From Hsuehochloa calcarea (Eukaryota; Streptophyta; Magnoliopsida; Poales; Poaceae), in assembly GCA_036346395.1 (NCBI GenBank), contig CM070596.1, forward strand, positions 17,832,177 to 17,896,176: a stretch of 64,000 nucleotides of DNA, written 5' to 3'. Position 1 is the first letter of the stretch. Each line of letters starts with the position of its first letter. Of the stretch, positions 12,394 to 23,539 are shown piece after piece. The notes beneath the pieces are model-generated. The model searched no databases, was not told where the DNA came from, and was given only the letters and a program-made list of their open reading frames with translations. The position numbers and the translations under genes were made by a program.

Positions 12394-13162
12394 TATCGGC
12401 CATCGCGCAGCGGCAGGATTAAGCCGTCCTTCCGAGGCAACCCAACCCTCCCTGTCGTGGCCTTCTCCGTCCGCCGCCGCCTCGACCTCTTCGTAAATAT
12501 CCTGCTCCAAAAACTCTCCTCTTCCTCCTCGGCGGCGACTCCGCCCCTCCTCGAACCCTCCGCTCTGGTAAGCTTGCTTGCTTCTTCTGTTGCTGCTGCT
12601 GCGGCGGCTCTTGCTGCCCCCGCCCCGCTCCGATCTACTTTTTTTGCTCGCCGTTTAGTTCAGACCCATTTCGGTTTTCGACGTACCGCTGCTGATCCGC
12701 TGGTGCCGTGATCTCTCGGCAGAGCTGCCCGTGCGCGCTGCTCTTTCTCTGGGGACGAGCCATGAGCGTGCCGCAAATTGTGACCGCCGGTGGTGCGAGT
12801 GTCGCCTTGGAGTGTTGGAGACAGAGTCGGATTTGGTGCGCTGAGCGGAGTGTTTAGGTGCCGAGCTAGATTCGCCGCTGAGGAATTGGGAATAATTTAC
12901 CGTTGTCTTTGTGCGATTCACCGGTGGAATCGGTGTCCCAGAGTGTAATTTGATGATCTCATTCGGGTTTAGGGGGTCCGGATTCTGATGTCTTTGTTGT
13001 TGCTCTCTGCCGTCGAGTTCTTTACCGTTGTTCCCCCTGCAAGCCACAAACCGCTAGTTCTTGGGTAGTTCTTGAAGCGGAGGAAATTGCAACGTCACCT
13101 TCATTTCACTTCTAACTGAATCGTTCCTATTCTCAAGAACGGCTAAAGTCACCAATCGATCT
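12394..13162 (+). repeat. Inverted-repeat arm 2 (partner of 8822-9570)
   Basis: This is the plus-strand copy of arm 1, with the same exon-like segment, a donor GTAAGC at about 12568, and the same CACCAATCGATCT end. It carries a roughly 20-bp extra piece near 12815-12835 that arm 1 lacks. It lies just inside the left terminus of the hAT-B transposon, whereas arm 1 lies outside it. The duplication may therefore be linked to capture by, or insertion into, that transposon. Confidence 0.85.
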
Positions 13163-13383
13163 ACTTTGAACTACAACATATACCAAATACACTGAATCTA
13201 AACTTCGAACTATACTAACTAGTGTTAATTCCAGAATAAAACTGAGTTGACCTGAAACCAAATGGAAACTGCAGGTTTTCCAGCGTACAAGTCAAGACCA
13301 GGATTGTTAAATAAATGGTAAATGAAACCTTGATCCTAATAAAAATGATAAATTCACATATTACATGCTAACTAGCAGAATAA

Positions 13384-13436
13384 CTCCTGTCTTTCAATGA
13401 AGCCTTGTTGCTTGAGATCATATAGCTGGAAAGAAT
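13384..13436 (-). pseudogene. Isolated 53-nt exon of a calcineurin B-like (CBL) calcium sensor
   Basis: The minus strand reads (D)SFQLYDLKQQGFIERQE, a CBL EF-hand segment, preceded by a good acceptor (CCTCGCAG) at 13437-13444. The 53-nt length matches the corresponding exon as I know it from CBL genes. The donor position reads TT instead of GT directly after the GAG codon, so normal splicing is not expected. No neighbouring CBL exons are visible within 500 bp on either side. CBLs bind Ca2+ and activate CIPK kinases; this fragment encodes no whole EF-hand pair and is a relic inside hAT-B. Confidence 0.75.
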
Positions 13437-14090
13437 CTGCGAGGATTTTAGAATTAGCTATGTAAGGAATTTTTTCACTTGCAACAATTAAGATAAAAGC
13501 AAGAGGATGCAGAAGAAAAGGACATGGACGTATGCCTAAAAAACCACGCAATTGGCTTATTTTATATGCATCACGGTGCACTATCAAACAAGCAGAGAGG
13601 GTTACAGAATATTTCCTCCAAGAAAGACCATAGGGATAGAGGTCAGTGTTTGCTGCAGTACATACTAGTGAGTTGACCATTGTAGATCATGTCAAAGAGC
13701 ACCAGCTATGGCCTCATCCAAGCAGTGAATCTGACCGGGCCGCAATCCCGGTCGACCACGGCCCATCCAAACAATGCCTAACAGCGGATTCCCCTTCGGG
13801 AACAGGGATGGGGGGAATGGGAGCCCCATCCCCAATCATTGTGTAATTGTATTTGTGATGGACTAGAGAAGTCTCCGCCCATCTCAAAGAAAAAAAATCG
13901 TTGTACTTGTACATGTTGCGAAGGTTCTTCCTCAAAATTAGTAGAACGTTTTCCCATGAGACAATGATACCATTTCACAATCAACTTGTCCGAGAAGCTG
14001 GAGTTGCATTGGTTTTTTTTTCTTGGTCAGAAGTACATGAGAATCAATATGATATTTTGAAAAGAAATGTATTGATGGTGATTGGTAAAC

Positions 14091-14302
14091 ACGTGGTGGA
14101 TTTATTACTATGCATCAAATACACTGAATCAAAGACGCACATGGGTCCAGGTAACGAGAGCTGCTAGTAAAATTTGTAAACATAAATTATCTGAAAATTA
14201 CGTGGTGGATTTATTACTATGCATCAAATACACTGAATCAAAGACGCACATGGGTCCAGGTAACGAGAGCTGCTAGTAAAATTTGTAAACATAAATTATC
14301 TG
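14091..14302. repeat. Direct tandem duplication, 103-bp unit, 109-bp period
   Basis: ACGTGGTGGATTTATTACTA and the following text through AAATTATCTG occur identically at 14091-14193 and 14200-14302. The repeat sits just upstream of the first recognised hAT-B transposase exon (from 14315). The identity suggests a recent local duplication. Confidence 0.95.
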
Positions 14303-14314
14303 TAAAATTTTCAG

Positions 14315-15012
14315 GTGGAATGAAGCATTTATTTAGATATGTTGTAAGATGTAAAGCTAAGTAAGGATTAACAATGAGGCAGACACAGCTTCACAATCTT
14401 GACGATACGGTACATAGTTGAGACTACAATCCTGAGGTAATCTATCAATCTTCTATCATTTAATTGCTTATAAGGATTTACGTTTAGACTTTGAGGAGTC
14501 TACAACTTTCGAAACTTACATAATGACTGCACATAATTTTAAATTGTCTACCGTTTCTAGACAGACAACAACTAGAGGTCTAGTTAAACACTATACTAAA
14601 TGTCGTGATAAATTAATGGAACTATTTAGTTTATGTACATTTTCGGTGGCCTTGACCTCGGACATATGGAGTGGTCAGGCTAAGGAGGATTATCTTAGTG
14701 TAGTTGCTCATTATGTTATTGACAACTGAGAAATGGATAAAATAATTATAGGTTTTAAATTAATTGAAGTAGCACACACATGTGAGAATATTGTGGACTG
14801 TATTATCAAAGTCGTGGAAGACTTTGGTACTACAAATAAAATATTCTCAATTACTTTAGACAATACCGTTTCAAACTATAGGGCAATGGATATTCTTACT
14901 CTAATGTTCAGTACATACGCCGATTCCTTTTGCTACATCAGCAATGCGCTTGTCATATTATTAACCTTATAGTAAAATGTTGTTTGAAGAGGTTAAGTTC
15001 GTATATTAAAAA
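14315..15012 (+). pseudogene. hAT-B transposase, 5' part (BED-finger remnant and catalytic core start)
   Basis: After an acceptor-like TTTTCAG, the reading GGMKHLFRYVVRC at 14315 resembles the zinc-finger end of RICESLEEPER transposases. Further on come ALTSDIWSGQAKEDYLSVVAHYV (about 14650-14725, given here in parts), VAHTCENIVDCI, and FSITLDN, the second acidic residue of the hAT core. A frame-shifted CACHIIN motif follows near 14950. Damage: an in-frame TGA at about 14728, a stop after GLTMRQTQ-type text upstream, and a frameshift near 14925. Coding similarity runs straight into the Sirevirus LTR at 15013 and resumes at 39694. Confidence 0.85.
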
Positions 15013-16819
15013 TGTTGGACCGAAAAGGCGACTAGAGGTGAATAGGAGCACGCTCACTTTTTCCCAAATAATGAATTCAACACAATTTCACTCCAATAGC
15101 TATTAGAAAGTTATGAAGATCAATATACCAGTACAATGGAAGACTAGTATTGAATCCAATTAAATCCCCTAAGCAAAATAACAAAATCAACTAAGATTAT
15201 CAAATCACATCGCACGCGTGGTCGACCTCGGACCCAACAGGTTGGACCGATTGCAAGGCGGTCGACCCATTGTTATCTTGGCGGTCGGACCGCTCAAAAT
15301 CTGGATCGACCGGTCTTGAGGGGCGATCTCGACCGTGAGCTCAACCGATCTCAAATAAAAAGAAATCACCGATGACGAAGTTACAATTAGGTCAAACTTT
15401 TAATTCTCAACTCCAAACTTTACGAAACTTTGCACACACCTTCTCTATGCTATTGAGGACCTATTCCAATCGAATATTATGATAATTCTTGGATAGATCC
15501 TGAGCAATTACCAATTGAATAACAGAGGGTCTAAAACCGGGCAAGAACGAAAACTTGATCCTAATGCTTGTTCGTGAGAGATTGATGATCAAGATGATTC
15601 TAGATAGATTCACACATATCACAGCAAGCTAATTTACGTGAAAGAATCAATCACAAACTCGAGGATCAAAGAAAACCCTAAAATCACGAAATTGAAAGCA
15701 AGAACGAAAAGAGACTTATCTCAAGCAAACCTTGCATAGATTAAGAACGTGATCGTTGCTGGATTACACCCACACCATCATGGATCAGTGGTCAATCCAA
15801 GATCACGAAATTCACCTCAAACCATCAAAAGCCCTAGCCTCCACCTCAACTCCCCCTAAGCCAATTAGGGTTTGAAAACAACAAAAGAGGTGAAAAACAG
15901 CGAGAGAAAGGGTGCAGCCCCCACCTCCTCCTATTTATAGTGGAGGCCTAGAACTCTCTAGAGTTTGTCTCAATTGGGCTCCCGTTAAGGCTCACTAACA
16001 AACGAGTCACACAAGCACGCTTCGCAAAGCGCCGTCTTTAACCTTTTGACCTAAACCGCTTCACCATACATCATGGATTTGCCAATAGGTCATCCGTGTC
16101 CATCTTGTGTCACGCTTGAGTCGTTGACCTCACCCGGCATCGTCGATCGTTCTGGACCTCAACTCTCCAAGTCTAGTCCCGATCCTCCTCGCCGTTGACC
16201 GTCGTTGACCACCAAGCAACCTGCACAACCATAGACAAGCAAACACGAATTCGGGAACAAGTTCTTCACAACTTGACCCATGTTAGTCAAAACATGCATC
16301 ATACAAACCATATGCCACGATACCAATGACTTTGACCTAACAAAACAATATCGCCACGAAGTTGGCGGACGAACAAGTAGAAACCGGTCTGACCGCTCCA
16401 TGTGAGCCGGTCGGACCGCCTCCGCCGGTCGGATCGCTCCCGTGAGCCGGCCGGACCGCCCTAAGGACTTAGCCGAAATTCATGCCACAAATTCAAACCT
16501 TACGGAAACTTAAAATGAATAGAACTTCTTCTGGAGACTCCAAAATCATGAGACCAAGTGCATTGGGATCCCTCACTTGCCTACAACACCTATTTTTGGC
16601 CCACTGTTTTGACCACTTTTAGGTCACAATAGGTCCGATCACGCACATGGCCGGCCCGAGCCGATTTATGACCGGTCGGACCGCCATGCTATGGCGGTCG
16701 GACCGCCCTATCGTAATGTCTCAAGCTTTGTCGAAAACTCGTGAAACGACAAACCGTAAACACCATTGCCAATTGTCACATCATCCTAAGATCTGGAACA
16801 TATCCCCATGATATCCACA
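15013..16819 (-). repeat. Sirevirus 3' LTR
   Basis: TG...CA bounded, about 1807 bp. It is closely similar to 37885-39693, with differences clustered in GC-rich segments rich in GGTCGGACCG-like palindromes (around 15210-15350 and 16390-16700). Such palindromic blocks occur in Sirevirus LTRs. Confidence 0.93.
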
Positions 16820-16827
16820 ATCTCCCC

Positions 16828-17696
16828 TGTCGGTGTATTGGAACCGATCTTACGTAAAGATTGTTTGATTCGGGGGGTCTCCTAGAGATGAGATCACACA
16901 GAGTGGATTGACACGGGATGTTTAGACAGGTTCAGGCCTTCTCCGAAGAGAATAACAACCCTACTCCTGTGTGTGTATGGTATTGACTGTATTCTCGATG
17001 ATCAAGCAAGAAACTAAGACTATTACAGATAACAGTACTTGTGTTTCTCCTTGACTTGCTCTGTTTCGCCCTCCCTTCACCCTCTGATTGATGTCTTTAT
17101 ATAGTCGTGAAGAAGTAGTTGTTTTGTCCTGCGGAAGAGGCGCCTTAATGGAGCCAGTAATGGGCGCATGATGGCAGTAATTACCGGCGCATTGGCTTCT
17201 TCACGCCGTCTGGCAGTTATCATTCAGAGGTAATGGGGTATTTAAGCACTATTACTACGTAGAATAGTAGTGCGTATGGACCGTTTGGATTCCTTAACCA
17301 ATTGGACCCACTCGCTTGTAGGTTTGATTATAAGGTGGTCGTGGTTTACTTGGTCGTAGTATGACTTACAACTGGGTATAAGTCGTAGTAGAGCTTACGA
17401 CTGTGCAATAGTCGTAGAAGGACTTACTGATCGCAATAGTCGTAGAAGGACTTACGACTAGGTAGTGGTCGTAGAAAGACTTACGACCAGGTAGTGGTCG
17501 TAGAAGGACTTACGACCATGGTATAGTCGTAGTAAGACTTACGACTATGGGGGTGATTGTAGAAGATCTTACAATCACTTGGTAGGTCTCCCCTTTATAA
17601 ATATAGGGGGTACTTCTGGGGACTATGTGACATCATATTTACCCATAATAAGAATTATAGATAAAAGATAAAATGAGGATTATTAGATCCTCGTCA
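16828..17696 (-). repeat. Gypsy 3' LTR
   Basis: TG...CA bounded and nearly identical to 29703-30572; about 18 substitutions were counted by eye, mostly transitions. It contains an array of hairpin units (17340-17580) with the core GTCGTAG and its inverse CTTACGAC. The minus-strand polypurine tract (GCTGGGGGGCTAGA) sits at 17697-17712. Confidence 0.95.
17340..17580. repeat. Hairpin-unit array in the 3' LTR
   Basis: About eight units of roughly 27 bp share the pattern GTCGTAG, 3-5 bases, CTTACGAC, with variants such as GATTGTAG...CTTACAATC that keep pairing by compensating changes. The same array is in the 5' LTR at about 30215-30460. Confidence 0.9.
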
Positions 17697-17850
17697 TCTA
17701 GCCCCCCAGCTTCAAATGAAAGTAACTTACTTGGTGAAGGATTTGCAAATGGACTTACGACTATGAAAATATCGTAGAATAATGGTCGAAGGAAAAACTC
17801 TTCGACATTTGAGTGCTACTTTGACCAGGAATTTGCTTGGTCAAGAAGGT

Positions 17851-18330
17851 TGCTTATGACTATCAAAAAGTCATAAAAACCCCTACGACTGTGAAGTGGT
17901 CGTAGCAGGATGATCGGAGAAAAAACCTTTCCGATTGATACTTCCTTCGACCAGAAAGACTTGGTCAAGAAAGTAATTTTGCTTGGAGGTGACAAAACGA
18001 ACCTAATTTTCCCGAACAGACCGTCTGGGGAATTGCAAACGACTCCTATAGATCTGTTGATGAGACGGTTCCCAAAGCATTTGCAATCGTGAAGATTGCT
18101 TACGACTATCAAAAAGTCATAAAAACCCCTACGACCGTGAAGTGGTCGTAGTAGGGGGATCGGAGAAAAAACCCTTCCGATTGACACTTCCTTCGACCAG
18201 AAAGACTTGGTCAAGAAAGTAATTTCGCTTGGGGGTGACAATACGCACCTAATTTTCTCGAACGGACCATCTGGGGAATTGCAAACGACTCTCACAGACC
18301 TGTCCGATGAGGCGGTTCCCGAAGCGGTGC
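17851..18330. repeat. Tandem duplication, two units with 246-bp period
   Basis: The block starting TGCTTATGACTATCAAAAAG at 17851 recurs from 18097 (TGCTTACGACTATCAAAAAG) through about 18330, with scattered mismatches. It lies between the gypsy 3' LTR and the antisense gene, possibly in that gene's promoter or 5' UTR. Confidence 0.9.
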
Positions 18331-19494
18331 AACCAACTCCCATAGACCTATAGACAAGACGGTTTCCGAAGCGGTGGCAATCGTGAGGTTATAAAAACTC
18401 ACCAGGAGTTAGACTTGGATTTTTACCTTTTCCTCAAATCGCTCCGCTGTTCTTCGAGCTCTTGCTTTCTCCGTCCTCGACTAGGTTTCATCTTCTCCGC
18501 CGCCAACCCAATAAAAAAACTTCTTGTTTCTGAGCGAAATGGCCAAGAGAGTTTCTGAATGGGAGGAATCGGAGATGGATGCGGCCAAGATCAAAATCTT
18601 GGTCGACGCCGGAAGATTCCGAGAAGGCTCGGTGAAGTGGATTAGGCTATTAGGCAAAGATCGGCCGTCTGGGAAAATGGGCAAATCCCGTCTTCCAAGC
18701 GTATTGTGAGTGCGGCCTCCGACTGCCTGCTCACCCCTTTCTTACAGTGGTACTCGAGCACTTTGGGGTGGAATTAGTGAACTTAGGTCCTAATTCCATT
18801 ACCATGTTGAGTGTCTTCGTGTACCTGTGCGAGGCGTACCTGGGGATTCCGGCAGACCTCGAGCTTTTCCAATATTATTATGGAATGGCTCGACAAGCCG
18901 AAATCGCCTAAGTCAGAAATTCAAGCTCCACGACTTAAAGTCGAAGGAGTATATTCAGAGCTTTACCCGGTCTTCATGGCCGGGATGGAGAAAGAGGTGG
19001 TTCTACTGGAAAGTCACCTCAGAAGACAGCCTTTCTTTCGCGGGGAAGGCTGTCGAAAAGAAATCTTCATGGGATTCAACTCCTGAAGATATCAGCCGGA
19101 TTGCCCCTTATATTCAAGCCATTAAGAACTTGAAGGAAGAAGGGCTGACCGGATGGCATGTGGTGAAGGATTTCATCACACGCCGAATTAGTCCTCTGAA
19201 GAAACGAGCATCTCCTATGTGGAGATACTCGGGGAGAGGAGACCTGACCAGGGACTACGACGAGGGTAAGTGACTCTCCGACTTAGCTTTTGGTTTGGTC
19301 TTTTCAACATTGTCTAATATTTCTATTTGTTTACACAGATCTTTCACAGGCAGAGATTGACTCTAGGGTCAAACTCATATGTGAGAAGTCTCCGCCACTC
19401 CGAGTGGCGGTTCCTCAAATCATTGCGGCTTTGTCTGCAGATGAAAAGATAGAGCGCCTAAAGGTAATCAAAAAGTTGATTCTTTCTTTAGGAC

Positions 19495-19606
19495 TTTATA
19501 GTCGTAGAAGATACTTACGACTAATGGTGATCGTAGAATATCTTACGATCAAGAAAGTGTCGTAGAAAAGCTTACGACTTGGCACTGGTCGTAGAAAAAC
19601 TTACGA
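19495..19606. repeat. Hairpin units inside an intron of the antisense gene
   Basis: Four units with the LTR-type core (GTCGTAGAAGATACTTACGAC and variants, one as GATCGTAG...CTTACGATC) lie within the intron 19464-19644. Confidence 0.85.
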
Positions 19607-21224
19607 CTGATTAGTGATTCTTCTTTTTCTGTTTTGCTTTACAGAAAGTAGGCATGGAAAATCGTCAGGACGACGAAGAAGTCGCACTGATGACCATTGG
19701 CGCTGGGTTGTCGAAAGACAAAGGCTCGGCTCCTCCCTCTAAGAGACGTCGACTTGTAAAATCTACCGACAAGGGAGGAGCATGCTCGAGCTCTGGTCTT
19801 TCGACCAGACCCTCTACAAAACTGCGGCGACCATAGCCATAATCAAGCCGAGGTGCAATTGCCGGCCGAGGAGGTTGAAGCAGCTGAATCTCTTAAGCGC
19901 AAACCTCGCAAGGCTAAGGTACCCTTCTATTATGACAAGGAATCTTTCGCAGTTGCTGCCACTCCTAGTTTTGTTAAGCAACTGGAAAAGGAGATCTGGA
20001 AAGATTTTATGTCTTTTGTGAAGGACGATGCTGCTCCAGCACAACCTGCAGTTGAGGGTAGTGCTGCTATCGGAATGGTCGAGACCGATCTCGCCATCCG
20101 AGTGAACCAGAGACCGAGCCACGGTTCTGTTCAAACTCTACGACCGGGACGTGGTCGTAGCCGGGTCCATTGTTGAACCTCGACCAGACGTGGTCGTGGA
20201 GAAGAAAAAATCCTCCGTTGGGAGGATTGCTCCTAAATTCCTGGTTAAGACCAGGGTACAGAGGTATGTCAAATGTACTAAAGTGTAAGAAGAACATTTA
20301 CCTTTTTCCTTTTCACAACCTGATTCGATTTTCTTTATTTCAGTCCTACTCCTTCAGCCCCCGGGGATGCTTCCGCCGAGAGGCCCATTGTCACCTCTTC
20401 AGTTGCTGGAGAGGTAACAATGGAAGTGGTTGAAGGATCTCCCTTGACCGAGGTGGCTCCCGAAGTGGTTTCTTCAGCTGCTGAGGTTGTAGCTACGACT
20501 GCTGAGGTCGTAGCTACGGCCACTGAGAGGGCAGCTAGACTACTGAGGTCGTAGCTACGACCACCGAAAGGGTAGCTATGACCTCTGAAATGGTTGTAGA
20601 ATCCACAGAGGCAGCTGCAAAAGCCTCTGGTCAAGGTGAGGATGACTCAGACGCGCCGTCTTAGGAAAGGAGGTCGTGGCAGACATTCCTTCCGGTGTCC
20701 AAAGAGAAAGTGCAGCCACAGAATCAGAGGATGAAGAATATTTCAACTTCTGTGCTGACTTCTTTGGATCTGCCTCCGTCATAGGGTCTGCTGCTTACCG
20801 ATCTCGCGACCGAGTCCCCCATCCCAAGGATATTCCCAATAGAGGAGATATTTTTGATAATGAGCGCCTTGAGGAGGTGTGGTGGGATAAAGTCGCGAGG
20901 ATAGATAAGCTGCAGAACCCGGAGCTGGTGTACTCGACCTTCGCTAGGTCGACAATGAATGTGAGTATTTTGCAGAATACTTATATAAGTGGCTTTCCCT
21001 TTCTTCTTACTGTCTTCTCCTTGCAGAAAGCTCTGGAGCAAATTGTCGTTGTCGGTGAGTACCATCGACAACTTTTAGAGCTACGACAAGAGAAGGAAGA
21101 ACTCTGCATGCATGCAGAGAGATGGTAAGTCACTGTTACTCATAGTCGTTTTCGACTTGACTACTCGTATAGTGTTTACGAGAGTTGTCATGGAAAAACT
21201 CATGACAAAGTATTGGTCACAAAG

Positions 21225-21335
21225 AGCTTACGGCTACTTACGACCAGTAAGTGGTCGTAGAAAGACTTACGACCATGACATAGTCGTAGAAAAACTTACG
21301 ACTAGGTCGGTGGTCATAGAAGGACTTGCAACCAA
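21225..21335. repeat. Second intronic hairpin cluster of the antisense gene
   Basis: Units of the form GGTCGTAGAAAGACTTACGACC recur between two coiled-coil exons, inside an intron ending at the acceptor near 21370. Confidence 0.85.
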
Positions 21336-22530
21336 TCGGCTGATGTTTATCTTTATTTTTGTCCTCTGTAGGCTAAAAAGCGACACGAAGACCTTAGCTG
21401 ACTTACTCGATTATGAAAAAGAGGAGTCGAGAAAGCTAAGGAACGAAGTATTAGTCCTCTCGGATAGACTCCGAGAAGCCATCTCTGCATCTAAAAGATT
21501 GCAGGAAAAAATAAACAGTAAGTGCTGAACTTAAGACTACTTTTGATTTTGACGTTTACCCATCTCTCATTTCTTTTTTAGAAAAAGAAGATGAGATGAG
21601 GAAGCTCCGGACCGAAGTTGGAGACAAAGCTTTGGTCATTCAGGAGTTTTCCCTTATTACCAAGAATAAGGATCGGGAACTCGAGGGCCTGAAAACTCGA
21701 TTGACAAGTAAGCAAATCTTTACCTGTTGTCCTTTTCGAGTACTTTCCCTTTTCTTATGCTAATTTCTTGTTCAGAAATTGCTGCCGAGTTGAGAAGTCT
21801 CGAGACTGAACCCAAGAGAAGACCTTGATCTACAATGAGTCCGTCCGCATTGCTAAGATGAATGCAGAGGACATCAGAGCATGGGAGAAAAAGCACGCTG
21901 AAACCATTACTTCCCATGAAGAAGAGGTCAATAAATTGGATTCTCAACTAGTAGGTAAGAAATGCTTTTACCTACAATTATCTTTGTGTTAGCTTCCTCT
22001 AGAAGTTTATTTTTGTTTGACCGGTTTTATTCTTTTCAGAACAAGTGGTCGAAAACAAGAAACTTCACGAGGCTTCGACTTGTACCCAACAGGAGATGGA
22101 GTCGATGAAGACTAGTCTTCAAGGCAACATCACACTCCTGAACAATGTACTTGGTGAGCTACATTCTGAGGGAAAAACTCCTCGAGAAGATACTGTAGCC
22201 GCTCACATAAGTACTATTGGGGAACAAGTCGGAAACTTGCAAAAAAATGGTGACCACTCTGAAGGCTAATCAAGCCGAATCAATAAGGAGGCAATCGAAG
22301 GCGCAGAAGTTACGCTCGCGAAACTTAAAGATCAAGACCCCTTCCTTAATGTGCAACCAATTGAAGCCGACTTCGACTGCCCTGAATCAGAGGCAAGTCG
22401 ATTGATCGAGGAAATGCAATCGGTTGGCAAAAAGGTAGCGGAGGAAATGCAGCTAGGCACTCCCCCTTCAGAGTAATCTTGTAACTACTTTGTAAGGCGC
22501 GAGCGGTTGACGAGTAGTAATATATGATCC

Positions 22531-22740
22531 ATCTTATTTCCTGAAAATCATCTTGTCGAGTAGTTAGTAACTCAAAAGATAATAAACGAATGAAAAACCA
22601 ATGACTGAAGTTAAGTTAATAACTTTATCCTAGGCCATCTTGTTTCCTGCAAATCATCTTGTCGAGTAGTTAGTAACTCAAAAGATAATAAACGAATGAA
22701 AGACTAAGAATTGAAGTCAAATTAATAACTTTATCCTAGC
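22531..22740. repeat. Tandem duplication in the gypsy spacer
   Basis: ATCTTGTCGAGTAGTTAGTA and the text through AACTTTATCCTAG occur twice (from about 22548 and from about 22656, period roughly 107 bp). It lies downstream of the antisense gene stop, in the spacer before pol. Confidence 0.85.
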
Positions 22741-22876
22741 TCCCGACTATTTGCTTAGTTTGTTTGGACAATCTAAGTAAATAGTGTGTGAAATGGGGTT
22801 TCTGAAAACAAAGAGAGGTTTATTTAACTTATAGTTTTTGTTACGGTTGTCAAGCATTGGTCGAAAGAGTAGAAAC

Positions 22877-23411
22877 GACTCGACACTAGGAAGTTCCTTC
22901 TAGTGGGCAGGACCACGTGCAGAGAGGAAAGGCTTCGACTAGGTGATGTTACCATCTCCGACTGGTTTAATCGAACCAAAAACAGCAACTTGAGTTAAAC
23001 AAACGTCTTAGAGGACTTTAATAATTCGTTCGCCCTTTTTTGGTGGACTCGATAAGTCTTTTCCAGTAGCAAAAGTAGGAGACTGAGCGACGCTAGGAAG
23101 TTCCTTCTAGTGGGCAGGACCACGTGCAGAGAGGAAAGACTTCGACTAGGTATGTCTCTTCCTTCGACCAGTTAAAACGAATCGAGTACACCAAAGGTGG
23201 TCGAATAAACATAAGAAAGTGCACTCTACTTAGAATATTTTTCGAAATTACTGAAAAAATAAACTAAGGTTAAAAGAGTTGGCTTTGAGAACATTTCGAC
23301 TAGATAGAACCTGAGCTCTCTGTATTGGCAACAAAAGTGAATAACGAGTCGATGCTAGGAAGTTCCTTCTAGTGGACTGACCACATGCAGAGAGGAGAGA
23401 CTTCGACTAGA
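22877..23411. repeat. Three dispersed copies of a roughly 62-bp block
   Basis: A block containing CTAGGAAGTTCCTTCTAG (a palindrome), then a GACCAC(G/A)TGCAGAGAGGA segment and CTTCGACTAG, occurs at about 22882-22943, 23088-23150 and 23349-23411. The sequence between copies is unrelated. It lies between the antisense gene and the end of pol. Confidence 0.9.
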
Positions 23412-23539
23412 TGATGTTACTTGCCTTTCGACCAGTGTAGAGAAAACTGGGTGTTTTTTGATCATAGTCGAAAGATTATAAAAGCACTACTCAAAAAATA
23501 AGACAACAGAGGTAGAAGGAACCTGGACCTTTATTGCAC

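Larger units (their letters stand above)
18538..22476 (+). pseudogene. Antisense ORF gene of the Tat gypsy (putative gypsy-type transposon/PMD-like domain plus coiled coil), multi-exon
   Basis: The frame starts MAKRVSEWEESEMD at 18538. After a 1-bp shift near 18675 it reads a conserved domain (FLTVVLEHFGVELVNLG..., SVFVYLCEAYLGIPADLELF, about 18740-18880). Later comes GWRKRWFYWKV and GWHVVKDFITRRI (about 18985-19180). This resembles the Pfam 'putative gypsy type transposon' domain found in grass elements. Splice-consistent exons follow: to 19265, 19339-19463, 19645-20263, 20344-20960, from about 21028, and more to a stop at about 22474. The C-terminal exons encode a Lys/Glu-rich coiled coil. 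Orientation is opposite to gag-pol, as in Grande-type antisense ORFs. Its function is unknown. An in-frame stop near 20540 and the early frameshift suggest decay. Confidence 0.75.

Noticed and set aside
17340..17580. CRISPR-like array of regular palindromic repeats
   Set aside because: The units are contiguous hairpins within a plant retrotransposon LTR, without unique spacers or cas genes.
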